A stretch of DNA of 64,000 nucleotides, taken from NCBI RefSeq assembly GCF_020921035.1, contig NC_063155.1, positions 28,947,294 to 29,011,293 on the forward strand, in the 5' to 3' direction. This document shows positions 36,483 through 46,179 of this stretch, piece by piece. Under the pieces are notes generated by a model, which was not told the DNA's origin, ran no database searches, and saw only the letters and a program-made list of their open reading frames with translations. Within the stretch, counting starts at the first letter, position 1; each line of letters starts with the position of its first letter. Source of the stretch: Rhodamnia argentea (lineage: Eukaryota; Streptophyta; Magnoliopsida; Myrtales; Myrtaceae). The translations under genes and the position numbers were made by a program.

Positions 36483-36935
36483 TGAACTTTATTCGGTAGA
36501 AAAGCCGGGGGCAAATCAATAGGATCTCGTCACAAACATAACGGGACTGTGTGAAAGACGCTGGGGACGTGAGGAGGAGCCGGATCTTTTCTGAAAAGAG
36601 TTGGGATGACTGATGAGGACATGCTAAAGAAGATCTGAGGCGATCCTTTGGAAAAGAAGATCATATTACAACGACGTGGAGACATCGAAGAAATATGTCA
36701 AAAAGACGAAAGCAATCCTGTCTAAAGGTGCGGTTTGTGCTGTCCGGACGGGCGATGTGGCTCCAGAAGCTTTGCCCATTTTCTTCTTTTTAGTAATTAA
36801 AAGTTGGCCGTCGATTAAACTGAATCTGGACCGTCGGATATGTCGGCATCCCCGCAAGACGCGACGTTTCGAGCTCACAAAATAATTGAAAATCACCACT
36901 TTTTTTTTTAACTGAAAATCACCACTGCACTCGCC

Positions 36936-36942
36936 TATAAAT
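36936..36942 (+). promoter_or_regulatory. TATA box of defensin C
   Basis: TATAAAT lies 54 bp before the ATG in the block GCCTATAAATCGCC. No transposon separates it from the leader sequence, unlike unit A. Confidence 0.75.
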
Positions 36943-36989
36943 CGCCTTTCCTTCCCTGCCCAACCCTCCACCCATCCCTCTCTCTCAAA

Positions 36990-37452
36990 ATGGATTTGTC
37001 GAAGCGATTGATTCCAGCTGCTTTCATTGTGATGCTGCTGCTCGTGGCAACTGGTCCTTCCTCATCCTGCAACACACTTATGCATGCATGCATGCTTTGC
37101 ATGGTTCAAATCGATAATACGTCTTCTAATGTTGGCTCTTGCAATGTGTTTACACTTCACTAGAATACCACACGACTATAAACTTGCCATAGATGATTCT
37201 GAGCATGATTGGAAGTGCTTATCGATGATTTTCCGCGAGGGAATTTTGATTAACTCAGACCCTCCTTTTTCGGTATGAGCAGAGACGGAGCCGATGGCGG
37301 TGGAGGCGAGAACTTGCGAGTCCCAGAGCCAGCGGTTCAAAGGGGCATGCGTGAGGGGCAGCAACTGCGCTGCTGTTTGCCAGACGGAGGGCTTCCACGG
37401 CGGGCATTGCAGGGGCTTGCGTCGCCGTTGCTTCTGCACCAAAAATTGCTAG
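36990..37452 (+). CDS. plant defensin (gamma-thionin), intact copy C
   Basis: Exon 1 is 36990-37053 and exon 2 is 37283-37452, which gives a 77-residue precursor. The signal peptide [20 protein letters not shown] is followed by a short acidic linker ([10 protein letters not shown]) and a 47-residue mature peptide beginning [12 protein letters not shown] and ending CFCTKNC. The eight cysteines are spaced C-X10-C-X5-C-X3-C-X9-C-X6-C-X-C-X3-C, the plant defensin pattern, with the gamma-core GHC...CFC. Plant defensins are secreted cysteine-stabilised alpha-beta peptides that inhibit mainly fungi. The single intron after the signal peptide is standard for the family. The donor is a weak G|GTCCTT, so splicing deserves a check. 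It is the only copy of four with an undamaged frame. Confidence 0.85.
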
Positions 37453-38584
37453 AGAGTTCGCGCTCTGAACGCGCTTTTGAATTGCATCTTACCAAATCTC
37501 GCCAGTCTTTTGGAATAATCCGGTACTGCATCGGAATGTCGTTGTGTGGTCGAGGATGTAATCTTCCTTTGGCTGTTTACTCTTTTTGTCATGGTTGCTT
37601 CTGTTTTGAGAGTGTGGAATCTGTTTTAAGAGCCATGATAGGATCCCCGGATACTCCGTCGGCGTGATCATGATTTCGACTTGACCCGACAACTTTGCCA
37701 TCATGGCCCTGGAAACTACGTACTTGTTTAAGTCCTGGACTCTGTATGTTCTTTCACTAGGATCAACTATTTTGTTAACTTGCGCGAACTCTTTAGTCTC
37801 CACGAGGCCGAGGATGAGTAGCATGGTCATTCCAAGATTTGCAGTCCGATCCGCCATGGAAACTGGAAACAGCAGTTAGTAAATATATCAACCCTGGTTA
37901 CTTGTCCTCATATTCTTCCCGGATTAGTATTTGCAGACATGTCCAGCTTCTCCCCACACCAAAATTCTTGTTTTCAAAATTTGGGCGATTGATGGCTCGT
38001 TATACTGGAACCGAAGCTGCACTTGCTTCAGTACAAGCAATTAGAAATTTCCCTGATGTTGTGGTAAGAACAGCTAGGATTTCCAAAAGAAGATGCCCTT
38101 AATTTGTGAGAATTTCGAGTAGCTCAACCTGAATCACTTCAGACCAGAATGACAAAATTCACAGTTCAATTTGAAGAAGTATAATCTTTTAGCCTAGTAG
38201 GTGTAATTGAACTCATGATGAAAGGAGTGAGCTTCTGCAGATTATCCCCCCCAAAAAGCTAATGGAAACTCTGCAAGTATTCTCATTTGCTACAGAAAAA
38301 GAAAAATGTGCCGATATGAGGAAAATTCACTCGATCTCACAAAAAAGTTTCTCATTTGTACTGATAAACAACAACAAGATCTGCCATTTTCGATTTTCCT
38401 CTCATGACAACCGCTTTCGTCAGTAAGCATCTCGAGTATATTCCCACAAAGAATTCAACTGAGTACTGCTAGTTTACAATCGAACTACCCAGAATAGAGC
38501 ATCCACCAGTGGGAGATACATGAAGAGGACACCAAACGGAATGCGATCAGTTGAATCTACGCATCAATCGATCTCTAAGATAGT
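37453..38584. other. unit C downstream spacer
   Basis: This spacer is shared with 31529-32584 of unit A. It contains the paralogous open frame at 37839-38102 that ends in ISKRRCP. No known domain is seen. Confidence 0.4.
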
Positions 38585-39640
38585 CTTAACTAGGAACTCC
38601 TCTTGCTCTGGTCATGCCAAAGCTTTCCTGGAACCACCTAGCTTGAACTAGCAGTCCGGCGTTCTCTCAATGCATTCAAAGCCGACCTGTATGTCCTGAA
38701 GAAGCCTAACCAACGGCTGCTCTTAGAGAAAACCCCGACCATGATCCGTCCATCACCTTATGAATTACACCCCCATTCACCTAAAAATCCTCTTAAATCT
38801 TATGCACGTCTTGAATTCCCGCGCACTAGAGAATGAGGCGATGAGGCGATGAGGCTCGCGTAACTCACCTGGTTTGGGTGCCAATCCTAAAGAAGCCTAA
38901 AGAAGCCTAACCAACGGCCACTCTTCGAGAAAACCCCGACTGTGATCTGTCCATCACCCTGAATCACACCCCCATTCACCTAAAACTCCTCGTAAATCTT
39001 ATGCACGCCTTGAATTCCCACGCACTACAGTATGCGGCGATGAGGCTCGTGTAACTCACCCTGTTGGGTGCCACCTTCTTTCTCTTCATTCCTTGCACAT
39101 TTTCTCGACCTGCCTCAAGTTCTTCACCCTCGAGCGGATTTCCATCAGGGCATCGTACACCCACACGTTCGGCTTGCATCCTCTGGCTTTCATTTTGGCC
39201 ACCAATTTCATTGCTTCTCTTGTTTTCCCTCTCTTGCCTTACATGGCAACCATGTTAGAGTACGCCACGACACACTTCTCATACCCCTCAATTTCCGACT
39301 CTGAGAAAAGCGCCTCAGTTCGGGAGTAGAGCTCAAGGCGGCAGTACCAACTCATGACCGAAGGGCACGTCACTTGCCCAGGCTCACATCCCCGAGAGGA
39401 GATTTCCGCGCACCATAGCCGCGGCCTGACACCTGTGCTTCTTCGAAAAGCCGTAGACTATTGCACACGATATGCAATCAGACACTTACAGATTTGTGCC
39501 CTTCATTGCCTCGATGGCCCAGAAAGTTTTCTCCAGTAATCCTTTATCTATCTACATCACAACAAGCTTTAGGAACATGTCTGGATCCCTCAACAATATC
39601 TTCTCTTTTACACGCTTCCTCGGAACGCTTCTCGGCTACT
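38585..39640 (-). pseudogene. PPR gene 3' relic, unit C, with internal duplication
   Basis: This is a truncated and interrupted copy of the intact PPR gene, equivalent to about 41600-42505 (roughly residues 310-618). Recognisable pieces include MKRKKVAPNRVSYTSLIAAY and, from the upper end, sequence matching the DPDMFLKLVLMYLEE region. A segment of about 190 bp, marked by 'gaagcctaaccaacggc' at about 38700 and 38890, is present twice. The start and the first half are absent. Confidence 0.85.
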
Positions 39641-40396
39641 TTGCTGCATTCATCGGATCAGAGTTATCCTTACTCCACTACAATGATTAATTTAACTGGA
39701 ATTTCCCGCCTTTGAGATCGTTCATGAGTTACCAACGACTATCGATTAATTGGGACAAACGGTGTTTACAAAGCTGTAGGTCTTTGGGACTTTTCCTTCA
39801 AAAGATTTCGGATCATTATTTACTCATCCGTAAAAGAAAAGTTCTAAATCTGCCTTCAGCGATGTTCTGCTATAATTGTTGTCGATCCCCGTCAGGTTGG
39901 CTGTGAAATGCAGTAGCTTGTCTTCTTTGGAAGGAGAGCGATGCTAGCGATGCTGGGGCTCATGCAGAGCCATCTCATCGAGTAGCTTCCATAAGTGGAT
40001 ATAACTTAGAGGACATATCGCAAACGGAAGTGTTTGTAACACGTAGTTTATTTATAGAGAAGTGGGAGAAATAAGTCTCTATCTGGGGAGGACGAAGCTC
40101 AGGGATGCATCAAATGTACGGCAAAAGGATGAAGCAGTCCTGTCTAAAGTGCAGTCTGTGCTGCATCGACGAGTGATGACTCGAGGATCTTACCCTTTTT
40201 TCCTTCTTCGATGAGAGTAGTCGGCCTACTAAATTTGAATCCGGAACGTGGATCCGATCAGATCCATGCAAGGCCCTCCATTTTTAACTTTCATAACAAT
40301 TCTCCATCCTTTTTTTCTTTTTTGCGATCGTTCTGTAACTCCGAACCCCCGATTTGTCTCTACTGTGATGAACTTGTGCTCACCACCACCCTCACC
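39641..40396. other. spacer and leader of unit D
   Basis: The region is shared with 33105-33871 of unit B. No gene is recognised; it probably holds upstream sequence of defensin D. A CT-dinucleotide run at about 40409-40441 lies between the TATA box and the ATG. Confidence 0.45.
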
Positions 40397-40403
40397 TATA
40401 AAT
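40397..40403 (+). promoter_or_regulatory. TATA box of defensin D
   Basis: TATAAAT in the context CACCTATAAATCACC lies 45 bp before the ATG. The same block precedes the other copies. Confidence 0.65.
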
Positions 40404-40407
40404 CACC

Positions 40408-40441
<34 letters not shown>

Positions 40442-40443
<2 letters not shown>

Positions 40444-41048
40444 GGATTTCTCCAAGCGCTTGATTCCAGCTGCTTTTATTCTGATGCTGCTGCTGCTCGT
40501 GGCAAATGCTGGTCCTTTCTCATCCTACAACACCTTACGCATGCATGTGTTTCATGGGTCGAATCACTGGAGTGTTAACGTAGTGGCTTCATGTTGGCCC
40601 ATACAATGTGTATACTTCACCAGATATCACACAGAATATGAGGATCGTGGAACCTCACCCTATTTGTAGAGCCAGTAGATCGGTAAAACGATCAAATGGC
40701 AGTGAACATATAATATGAAGGCCTCAGCAAAATGGATTGGAATGCCGCTGGATAATTCTGAGCATGATTTATCCACTCGTTTTCTATGAGAGAATTTTGA
40801 TCAATCAAACCAATTGTAGACTGACCCTTTTTTGGGTCCACCTCCATTTTGGTATGTACAGAGATGGAGCTGATGGCAGTGATGGCCGGGGGAAGAAAGT
40901 GCGAGTCCCAAAGCCGTTCCAGGGAATGTGCTTTTCCAAGAGAAACTGCGCTGCCATTTGCAAGTCGGAGGGCTTCAAAAGTTGGCGTTGCTGGGGCTTT
41001 CACCGCCGTTGCTTCTGCACCAGACCTTGCCCTCCGTCCTTGCCCTGA
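40442..41048 (+). pseudogene. plant defensin copy D, probably broken
   Basis: Exon 1 (40442-40511) encodes [20 protein letters not shown]. Exon 2 (from 40862) contains RKCESQS, NCAAICKSEGF, GFHRRCFCTRPC and a short extension before a stop at 41048. These parts are not in one continuous frame with the signal peptide, so it appears to be broken. Its cysteine motifs are otherwise well kept and its mature sequence differs from copies A and C, so it once was a distinct peptide. Confidence 0.65.
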
Positions 41049-41582
41049 GTTTCACATGCTTTAACACTACATCTTATCGTATGTCATCAGTATTATGAAA
41101 TAATCCAGTGTTGCACCGGAATGTCGTCTTGTCCTTATCACGGTTGCTTCTGTTTTTTAGTGTGAAAGCTATTTAAGAGCCATAACTTGTTTCTGATCTT
41201 GGCTTCTCAAGTTCATGTGATATACGAACACAGGGTATATCAGCATGATCATGACTTCGACTTAACACGACAACTTCGCCATTGTGGACCTAGCAACTAA
41301 GTACATTGTTGGCAATCGAAGCATATGTACTTAGTTGAGTCCTGGACTCTGTATGTTCTTTACTGGGATCAACCATTTTGATAAACAAGAAGAAGATCCG
41401 TCCTTCTCGGTTTTCCTCTCCCAACAACCGCTTGTGTTGGTAAGCATCTCCAGTAGATTCCCACAAAGAATTCAACTGAGCATTCCTAATTTACAATCGA
41501 ACTACACAGAATAGAGCATCAGCTGTGGGACTGTACAAGTTGAATGAAGGGGACACCGAACCTGAATTGTGATTGGTCCTAT

Positions 41583-43439
41583 CTATCGTATCAGTTTATT
41601 AGGAACTCCTCTTTCTCGGGCGATGCTGAAGCTTTCCTGGAACCACCTAGCTTGAACTAGCAGGCCAGCGTCTCTCAGTGCATTCAAAGCCGACCTGTAA
41701 AGCCTCTCATCCAACTCTGTTCCCTCCGATTTCATGTCTTGAAGAAGCCTAATCAACTCCTCGATCCGGCTGCTCTTTGAGAAAACCCCCACCATGATCC
41801 CGCCCATTGCCCTATCGATCGAGCCCCCATTCGCCCGAAACTCGTCATAAAATTTTATGCAGGTCTCGAACTCCCTTGCCCTATTGTACGCAGCAATGAG
41901 GCTCGTGTAACTAACCTTGTCAGGTGCCACCTTCTTTCGCTTCATTTCCTTCCATATTTTGTCGACCTGCCTCAAGTTCTTCGCCCTCCCATGGATTTCC
42001 ATTAAGGTGTTGTACACCCACACATTCGGCTTGCATCCTCTGGCTTTCATTTTTGCGACCAATTTCATTGCTTCTCTCGTTTTTCCTCTCTTGCCATACA
42101 TGGCAACCATGCTAGAGTATGCCACGACACATTTGTCATACCCCTTGGTTTCCATCTCCGAGAAAAGCACCTCAGCTCGGGAGTAGAGCCCGACCCGGCA
42201 ATACGCACTTATGACCGAAGCATATGACACTTGCCCGGGCTCGCATCCCTGAGAGATGAGATTTTCGTACACCCTAACTGCAGCCCTGGGCCCGCGCTTC
42301 TTCATAAAGCCATTGACTATTGCGGACAATATGCAATCGGACACCTTCAGATTCATGCCCTTCATTGCCTCGATGACGTGAAAAGTTCTCTCCAGTAATC
42401 CTTCTTCTAGGTACATCAGAACAAGCTTTAGGAACATGTCCGGATCCCTCAACAATATCTTCTCTTTACTGGCTTCCTCGAAAAGCTTTTCGGCTTCTTT
42501 TATTTCCCCGACGCTTGCAAAAGAAGATATCAACGATGTATAAATTTTGGTGTCGACAGCAATCCCGCTGTCTTTCATTTTGTTAAAGTACTCGAGGGCC
42601 TCAAATGCTCTTCTGGATTTGCATAACGACTCACAAACAACACCGAAAATCCGTGTTGAAAAGGATGTTGTGCTGGATCGGCTACTTTCAAATTCATGAA
42701 ACAACTCGACAACTTTTGCGACATCCCCAATTTTCATGTAAGCTTCCATTATCCTGTAATAACATCCAGGATCCAGAGCAACCCCTACGGATTTCATCTG
42801 TTCGTGCGCAACAATCGTGCTGCTATACATATGGAGCTTGTTATAACCTCGCAGTGCCGCATCGAATGCCAAAAGACTGGCCTCTCTATTCGGTCCTAAC
42901 ACTTCAAGTAAACCGTCAACAACTCTGAATTTCCTAGCTTCAATGCAATTACCGACCAATCTAGCACAGGTAAATCTATCAGGGAACACATTGTAAACCT
43001 TGAAATCATGAGAAAGACCCCCGATTAAGTCCCACTTCTTTTCTCTCATCAGGTACCTGGCGAGGCTACCCAGCGTCGACTTCTCCGGCTCAAAGTTTGG
43101 ACTCTCTTTCGCCTTCTCGTAGTACTCGTAGGCAAGCTTCTCAGTCTCAGGAGCTTCCAATAACCCACGTAAGAATCTGTTGAAACTCTCGGAGTCCGTG
43201 GTCGGACCTTGCAGAGATTCCCTTACTTGCAAGTCGAATTGCGCCGAAGGCAAGGCGCCAGACTGTTCCTCGAGAAGCGGGGAAGGGCAATTCGAGCAAG
43301 AGACTCCGAGGTTCGAGAGCGGGAGCGGCGGGAAGGGAAGGGCCTTGCATGATCTAGGAAAGGGGACTTGGTGGAGTTCTCTGCAACAGCTGATACTGGC
43401 CAACAAGAAGGCCTTCTCTGGGGAGCTCGAGATGGCCAT
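41583..43439 (-). CDS. P-class pentatricopeptide repeat protein, chloroplast-type (At5g13770-like)
   Basis: This is a single uninterrupted 618-residue frame, the normal intron-less form of PPR genes. The N terminus (about 1-55) is rich in Ser, Pro and Leu with few acidic residues, as in a chloroplast transit peptide. From about residue 150 to the end there are tandem 35-residue PPR motifs, for example TKIYTSLISSFASVGEIKEA, VAYSSMVAMYGKRGKTREAM and VWVYNTLMEIHGRAKNLRQV. PPR proteins bind organelle RNA one base per repeat and act in its processing or translation. No E or DYW editing domain follows, so it is P-class. Length and layout fit At5g13770, a name I give from memory. Three relics of its 3' half occur upstream beside defensin copies; this is the only full copy. 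Confidence 0.88.
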   Translation of the reverse strand: MAISSSPEKAFLLASISCCRELHQVPFPRSCKALPFPPLPLSNLGVSCSNCPSPLLEEQSGALPSAQFDLQVRESLQGPTTDSESFNRFLRGLLEAPETEKLAYEYYEKAKESPNFEPEKSTLGSLARYLMREKKWDLIGGLSHDFKVYNVFPDRFTCARLVGNCIEARKFRVVDGLLEVLGPNREASLLAFDAALRGYNKLHMYSSTIVAHEQMKSVGVALDPGCYYRIMEAYMKIGDVAKVVELFHEFESSRSSTTSFSTRIFGVVCESLCKSRRAFEALEYFNKMKDSGIAVDTKIYTSLISSFASVGEIKEAEKLFEEASKEKILLRDPDMFLKLVLMYLEEGLLERTFHVIEAMKGMNLKVSDCILSAIVNGFMKKRGPRAAVRVYENLISQGCEPGQVSYASVISAYCRVGLYSRAEVLFSEMETKGYDKCVVAYSSMVAMYGKRGKTREAMKLVAKMKARGCKPNVWVYNTLMEIHGRAKNLRQVDKIWKEMKRKKVAPDKVSYTSLIAAYNRAREFETCIKFYDEFRANGGSIDRAMGGIMVGVFSKSSRIEELIRLLQDMKSEGTELDERLYRSALNALRDAGLLVQARWFQESFSIARERGVPNKLIR

Positions 43440-45114
43440 GTGAGACTTGAAGCTTGAGAGCTTGGACTAGCGTGTTGAGAGGTTCAACTGTACATATACC
43501 TTATCCTCACTGGATTTTGCCCTGGGTGCAGATCGTAGGAGCCACTAAATGGCTGCCACGTGGGAGATTTCTGGACACAACATCCTGTCCTGAAAAACCT
43601 GTGTTTCTACTTCTCTCTTTCCTTGCTTTTTGGGGCCAGAAATTTTCAAGCCTGAAGTCGTTTTCTGTTTTTCCACCTCCATGTCACTTTAGCTTTGTGG
43701 ACGAGACTTCCCCTTCGGATAGAGCTGCTTAGGACAAATCATCATTCTCAAATAATTTAGGCCGCTCCATTTTCTGTCCTACTTTTTTCTTACTAACTAA
43801 TCTCACTGGCATTTTGCCGATGAAGAAGCCGTACCATCACGTGGCATTTCGAGAGATTTCTTTTCCTCTTCTCTATTGTTTCATGCAGTAAAATTATGAA
43901 TTGGAAATGTCGGAATAGGGATTGCTCATGTTATTTTGTACCCTTTATCGATTTATCTCATTTACTTGGAACTAGATGAGCAAGCAAAAATTATGCCACT
44001 GTCTTTTTTTCACTTCCACATTATGCAAATAGACGGTTAGTCGCACAGATTTATGTTCCAATTCACCCGTCGATCCAAGGTTTAAAACCTCATGTCGGAT
44101 CTCTAAGATATCACCTCGAACTCTTTCCTTAGCATCATCAATTGTCATTCAGGTATCAGCTTTGGCTCACAACAAATCCTGTTTCAGGGAAAAAATAAAT
44201 TGGGCAAGACTGTCACAAAGACAGAAAAATATCACCTTCTTCCTATAGACACAGGAATTGCAACAAAGACAGCTGGCTTAAAAAACCTAGACCATGTTGT
44301 ATCATCATCAAACCTCTTCATACTTCAAATAAGCTGCTCAACCATACACCTGAAATTGTCATACCGGATTACAGTTGAAAGAATCTCTCTCTTCTGTTTT
44401 TTTAAGTATAATCCAATCGTAATGGAAGTACACAGGCGTCGATTGACAAAGCAAAAGATTCAAGCTGAAGAAAATAAACTTCTACAGAGAAACTAGGAAG
44501 TTGAATTAAAAGTCAAGAGAGATCCCACAGAGGCGAAAAAAGGTCCTGATTTAGCTGACGAAGAGAGCCTGCCTCAAGGGTTTCAATCGCTTTGAGGGAC
44601 TGAACCCCAGTTGATTCTCGACTAATCACCATTGTTGTTCACCTTCAATCCAAAGACGACACTACAATATGATCGAGCTAAACAGTGGATGCTAGTTGAT
44701 TAAGTTCAACTTCCAAGTAGTCTCAACACCACTCCTGCCCAAGAACTTTATTCAATTTCTTTAACACAAGGCCAATGCAACAGATGACCAACAGCCGTGA
44801 AAAAAGTGACATTAAGCTACAAAAGTAGAACTTGCAAGGCAAAAATGTGTAAATAGAGCCTAAATTATTAAGTGATCAACTCTGATCACACTGTTCGTCC
44901 TCTATAACGCCTCATAAGTTCTCTAGAGTTACCTCTCCATTTCAAATTACTAGTGAAGCAATTACAAGATAACGAAAACTACAACTGACCATATGCCAAG
45001 AATCCGGAGATTACCCAAATCCTGCTCCAAATTAGGTGTCGAGAATGTACCATCTCCCCAACCTACCTTATTTCAAAAAAAGATGAAAGAGCTAAGAGTA
45101 CCAGACGCCGAAAC
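43440..45114. other. intergenic: PPR promoter side and SG1-like 3' UTR
   Basis: No gene is recognised in 1.7 kb. The part next to 43440 should hold the PPR promoter and leader, and about 44880-45114 the 3' UTR of the SG1-like gene. The open frame at 44200-44496 has no recognisable features. Confidence 0.5.
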
Positions 45115-46128
45115 TCAGTTGGCCTCATCTGTCCCGAACAGCTTCATCCGGGATAGTGGTGTCCTCAGATAACCCTCGACGTCAAACTTTTTTGGCGAGA
45201 GTTCGCGGTACTTGGCGAATTGCTCCCTTGCCTCTGCATTCTTATCAAGCAAGCTATATATCATCCCCTGACAAAAATAGGGCCTGAAGTCAGTAGGATC
45301 CTCCTTAGCCAAGTCCTGATAACTCTTCAAAGCCCCTTCCACATTCTTCTGCAGGAACTGTATCTGCGCCATTATCAGTCTCACATCCCTCGCCTCCTTT
45401 GCCTTGTTCTCCTCCTCCGCGATCCTCAGCGCCTCATCCAGCCGCTTAATGACAGCCTCTCCCTCTCCACACCGGTCCATCAACAGAGCGTTCTCAAATA
45501 GGGCCTCAAATGAAAGCGGGTTTGCCGCAAGAATTTCCTCGAACACTTTGCGGGCATTTTCGGTGTCTCCAATCTCGCCCAACAACCTTGCCAGCAAGAA
45601 CTTCCATTCAGTCACCTCAGGCTGAGCGGCAACCAAACGCCGCAATATCTTGAGAGCCTCCTGGTCCTCTCCGCTCTCGAGCTTCTGCTGCAAAAGCTTC
45701 CTCATTGCGTCGACCGACTCGGGGTCCGATCCAAGGAGCTCCGTCAACGGCGAGGGCTGGGATTCTTGGCCTTCCTGGACTTGTCCTTGGATCTCTTCAA
45801 GACTCGGAGATTGCTCCGTTTCAACATTTGCAGGAGGAGGCACAGCTCTCGCCGCAGATTTCTCGCTGCTAAAGACGAAGGAAACCGCGGCTCCCACGAG
45901 GACGGCGGCTCCGGCGCAGTTTTGGAGCTTTTGGAGAATTGGGTTCTTCGGGGGATTGCCGGAGTCAGCAACGGAACAAGCCCTGATTGTGTTTCGACGG
46001 AGAGAGGAATCTTCCTGAGGCTTGGGAGTGGGGAAGCGGAGGATTGAAGGAGGAGGTCGACTGAGGAGCGCGAAGGAAGGAGGTTTAGTGAAATTGAATG
46101 TGGATGAGGAAGAGAGAGTCGAATTCAT
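45115..46128 (-). CDS. SG1: SLOW GREEN 1-like chloroplast TPR protein
   Basis: This single-exon frame gives 337 residues from the ATG at 46128; an in-frame ATG at 46179 would add 17. I prefer 46128 because MNSTLSSSSTFNFTKPPSFA is a typical chloroplast transit peptide start. A hydrophobic segment at about residues 67-85 (AGAAVLVGAAVSFVF) may be a thylakoid or envelope anchor. From about residue 135, TPR motifs follow (EALKILRRLVAAQPEVTEWK, ARKVFEEILAANPLSFEALF, AREQFAKYRELSP). The C terminus is GYLRTPLSRMKLFGTDE. SG1 in Arabidopsis is a chloroplast TPR protein needed for early chloroplast development; the assignment rests on layout and C terminus from memory. An AG repeat in the presumed 5' UTR lies at about 46191-46210. 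Confidence 0.72.
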   Translation of the reverse strand: MNSTLSSSSTFNFTKPPSFALLSRPPPSILRFPTPKPQEDSSLRRNTIRACSVADSGNPPKNPILQKLQNCAGAAVLVGAAVSFVFSSEKSAARAVPPPANVETEQSPSLEEIQGQVQEGQESQPSPLTELLGSDPESVDAMRKLLQQKLESGEDQEALKILRRLVAAQPEVTEWKFLLARLLGEIGDTENARKVFEEILAANPLSFEALFENALLMDRCGEGEAVIKRLDEALRIAEEENKAKEARDVRLIMAQIQFLQKNVEGALKSYQDLAKEDPTDFRPYFCQGMIYSLLDKNAEAREQFAKYRELSPKKFDVEGYLRTPLSRMKLFGTDEAN

Positions 46129-46179
46129 CGCACTTGGGATTTGGAAGAGGATCGGGGAGAATGTGGTTTGCTTTCCCAA

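Larger units (their letters stand above)
30205..41650. repeat. segmental duplication: two blocks, each with two defensin-PPR units
   Basis: Block 1 (about 30205-36070) and block 2 (about 36495-41650) share the same order: leader sequence, defensin, PPR 3' fragment, leader sequence, defensin, PPR 3' end. Unit A (31096) matches unit C (36990), and unit B (33955) matches unit D (40442), by coding sequence, by leader ('caaatcaat.ggatctcgt' for A and C; 'ggatgcatcaaatgtacg' for B and D) and by intergenic parts such as 31740-32480 against 37660-38500. All four units also resemble one another more weakly. The simplest history is one defensin+PPR duplication followed by duplication of the pair. Confidence 0.75.

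Noticed and set aside
41290-41475. Minus-strand frame downstream of defensin D
   Set aside because: It is shared non-coding spacer ('gtactctgtatgttct'-type sequence) also present near 31800, 34820 and 37740 in other frames.
43180-43443. Plus-strand frame over the PPR start
   Set aside because: It is the antisense shadow of the PPR transit-peptide region.
44200-44496. 98-codon frame between PPR and SG1-like genes
   Set aside because: No domain, no clear splice partners and no gene-like composition; it is left as intergenic.
45650-46018. Plus-strand frames across the SG1-like gene
   Set aside because: They are antisense shadows of a GC-rich coding exon.
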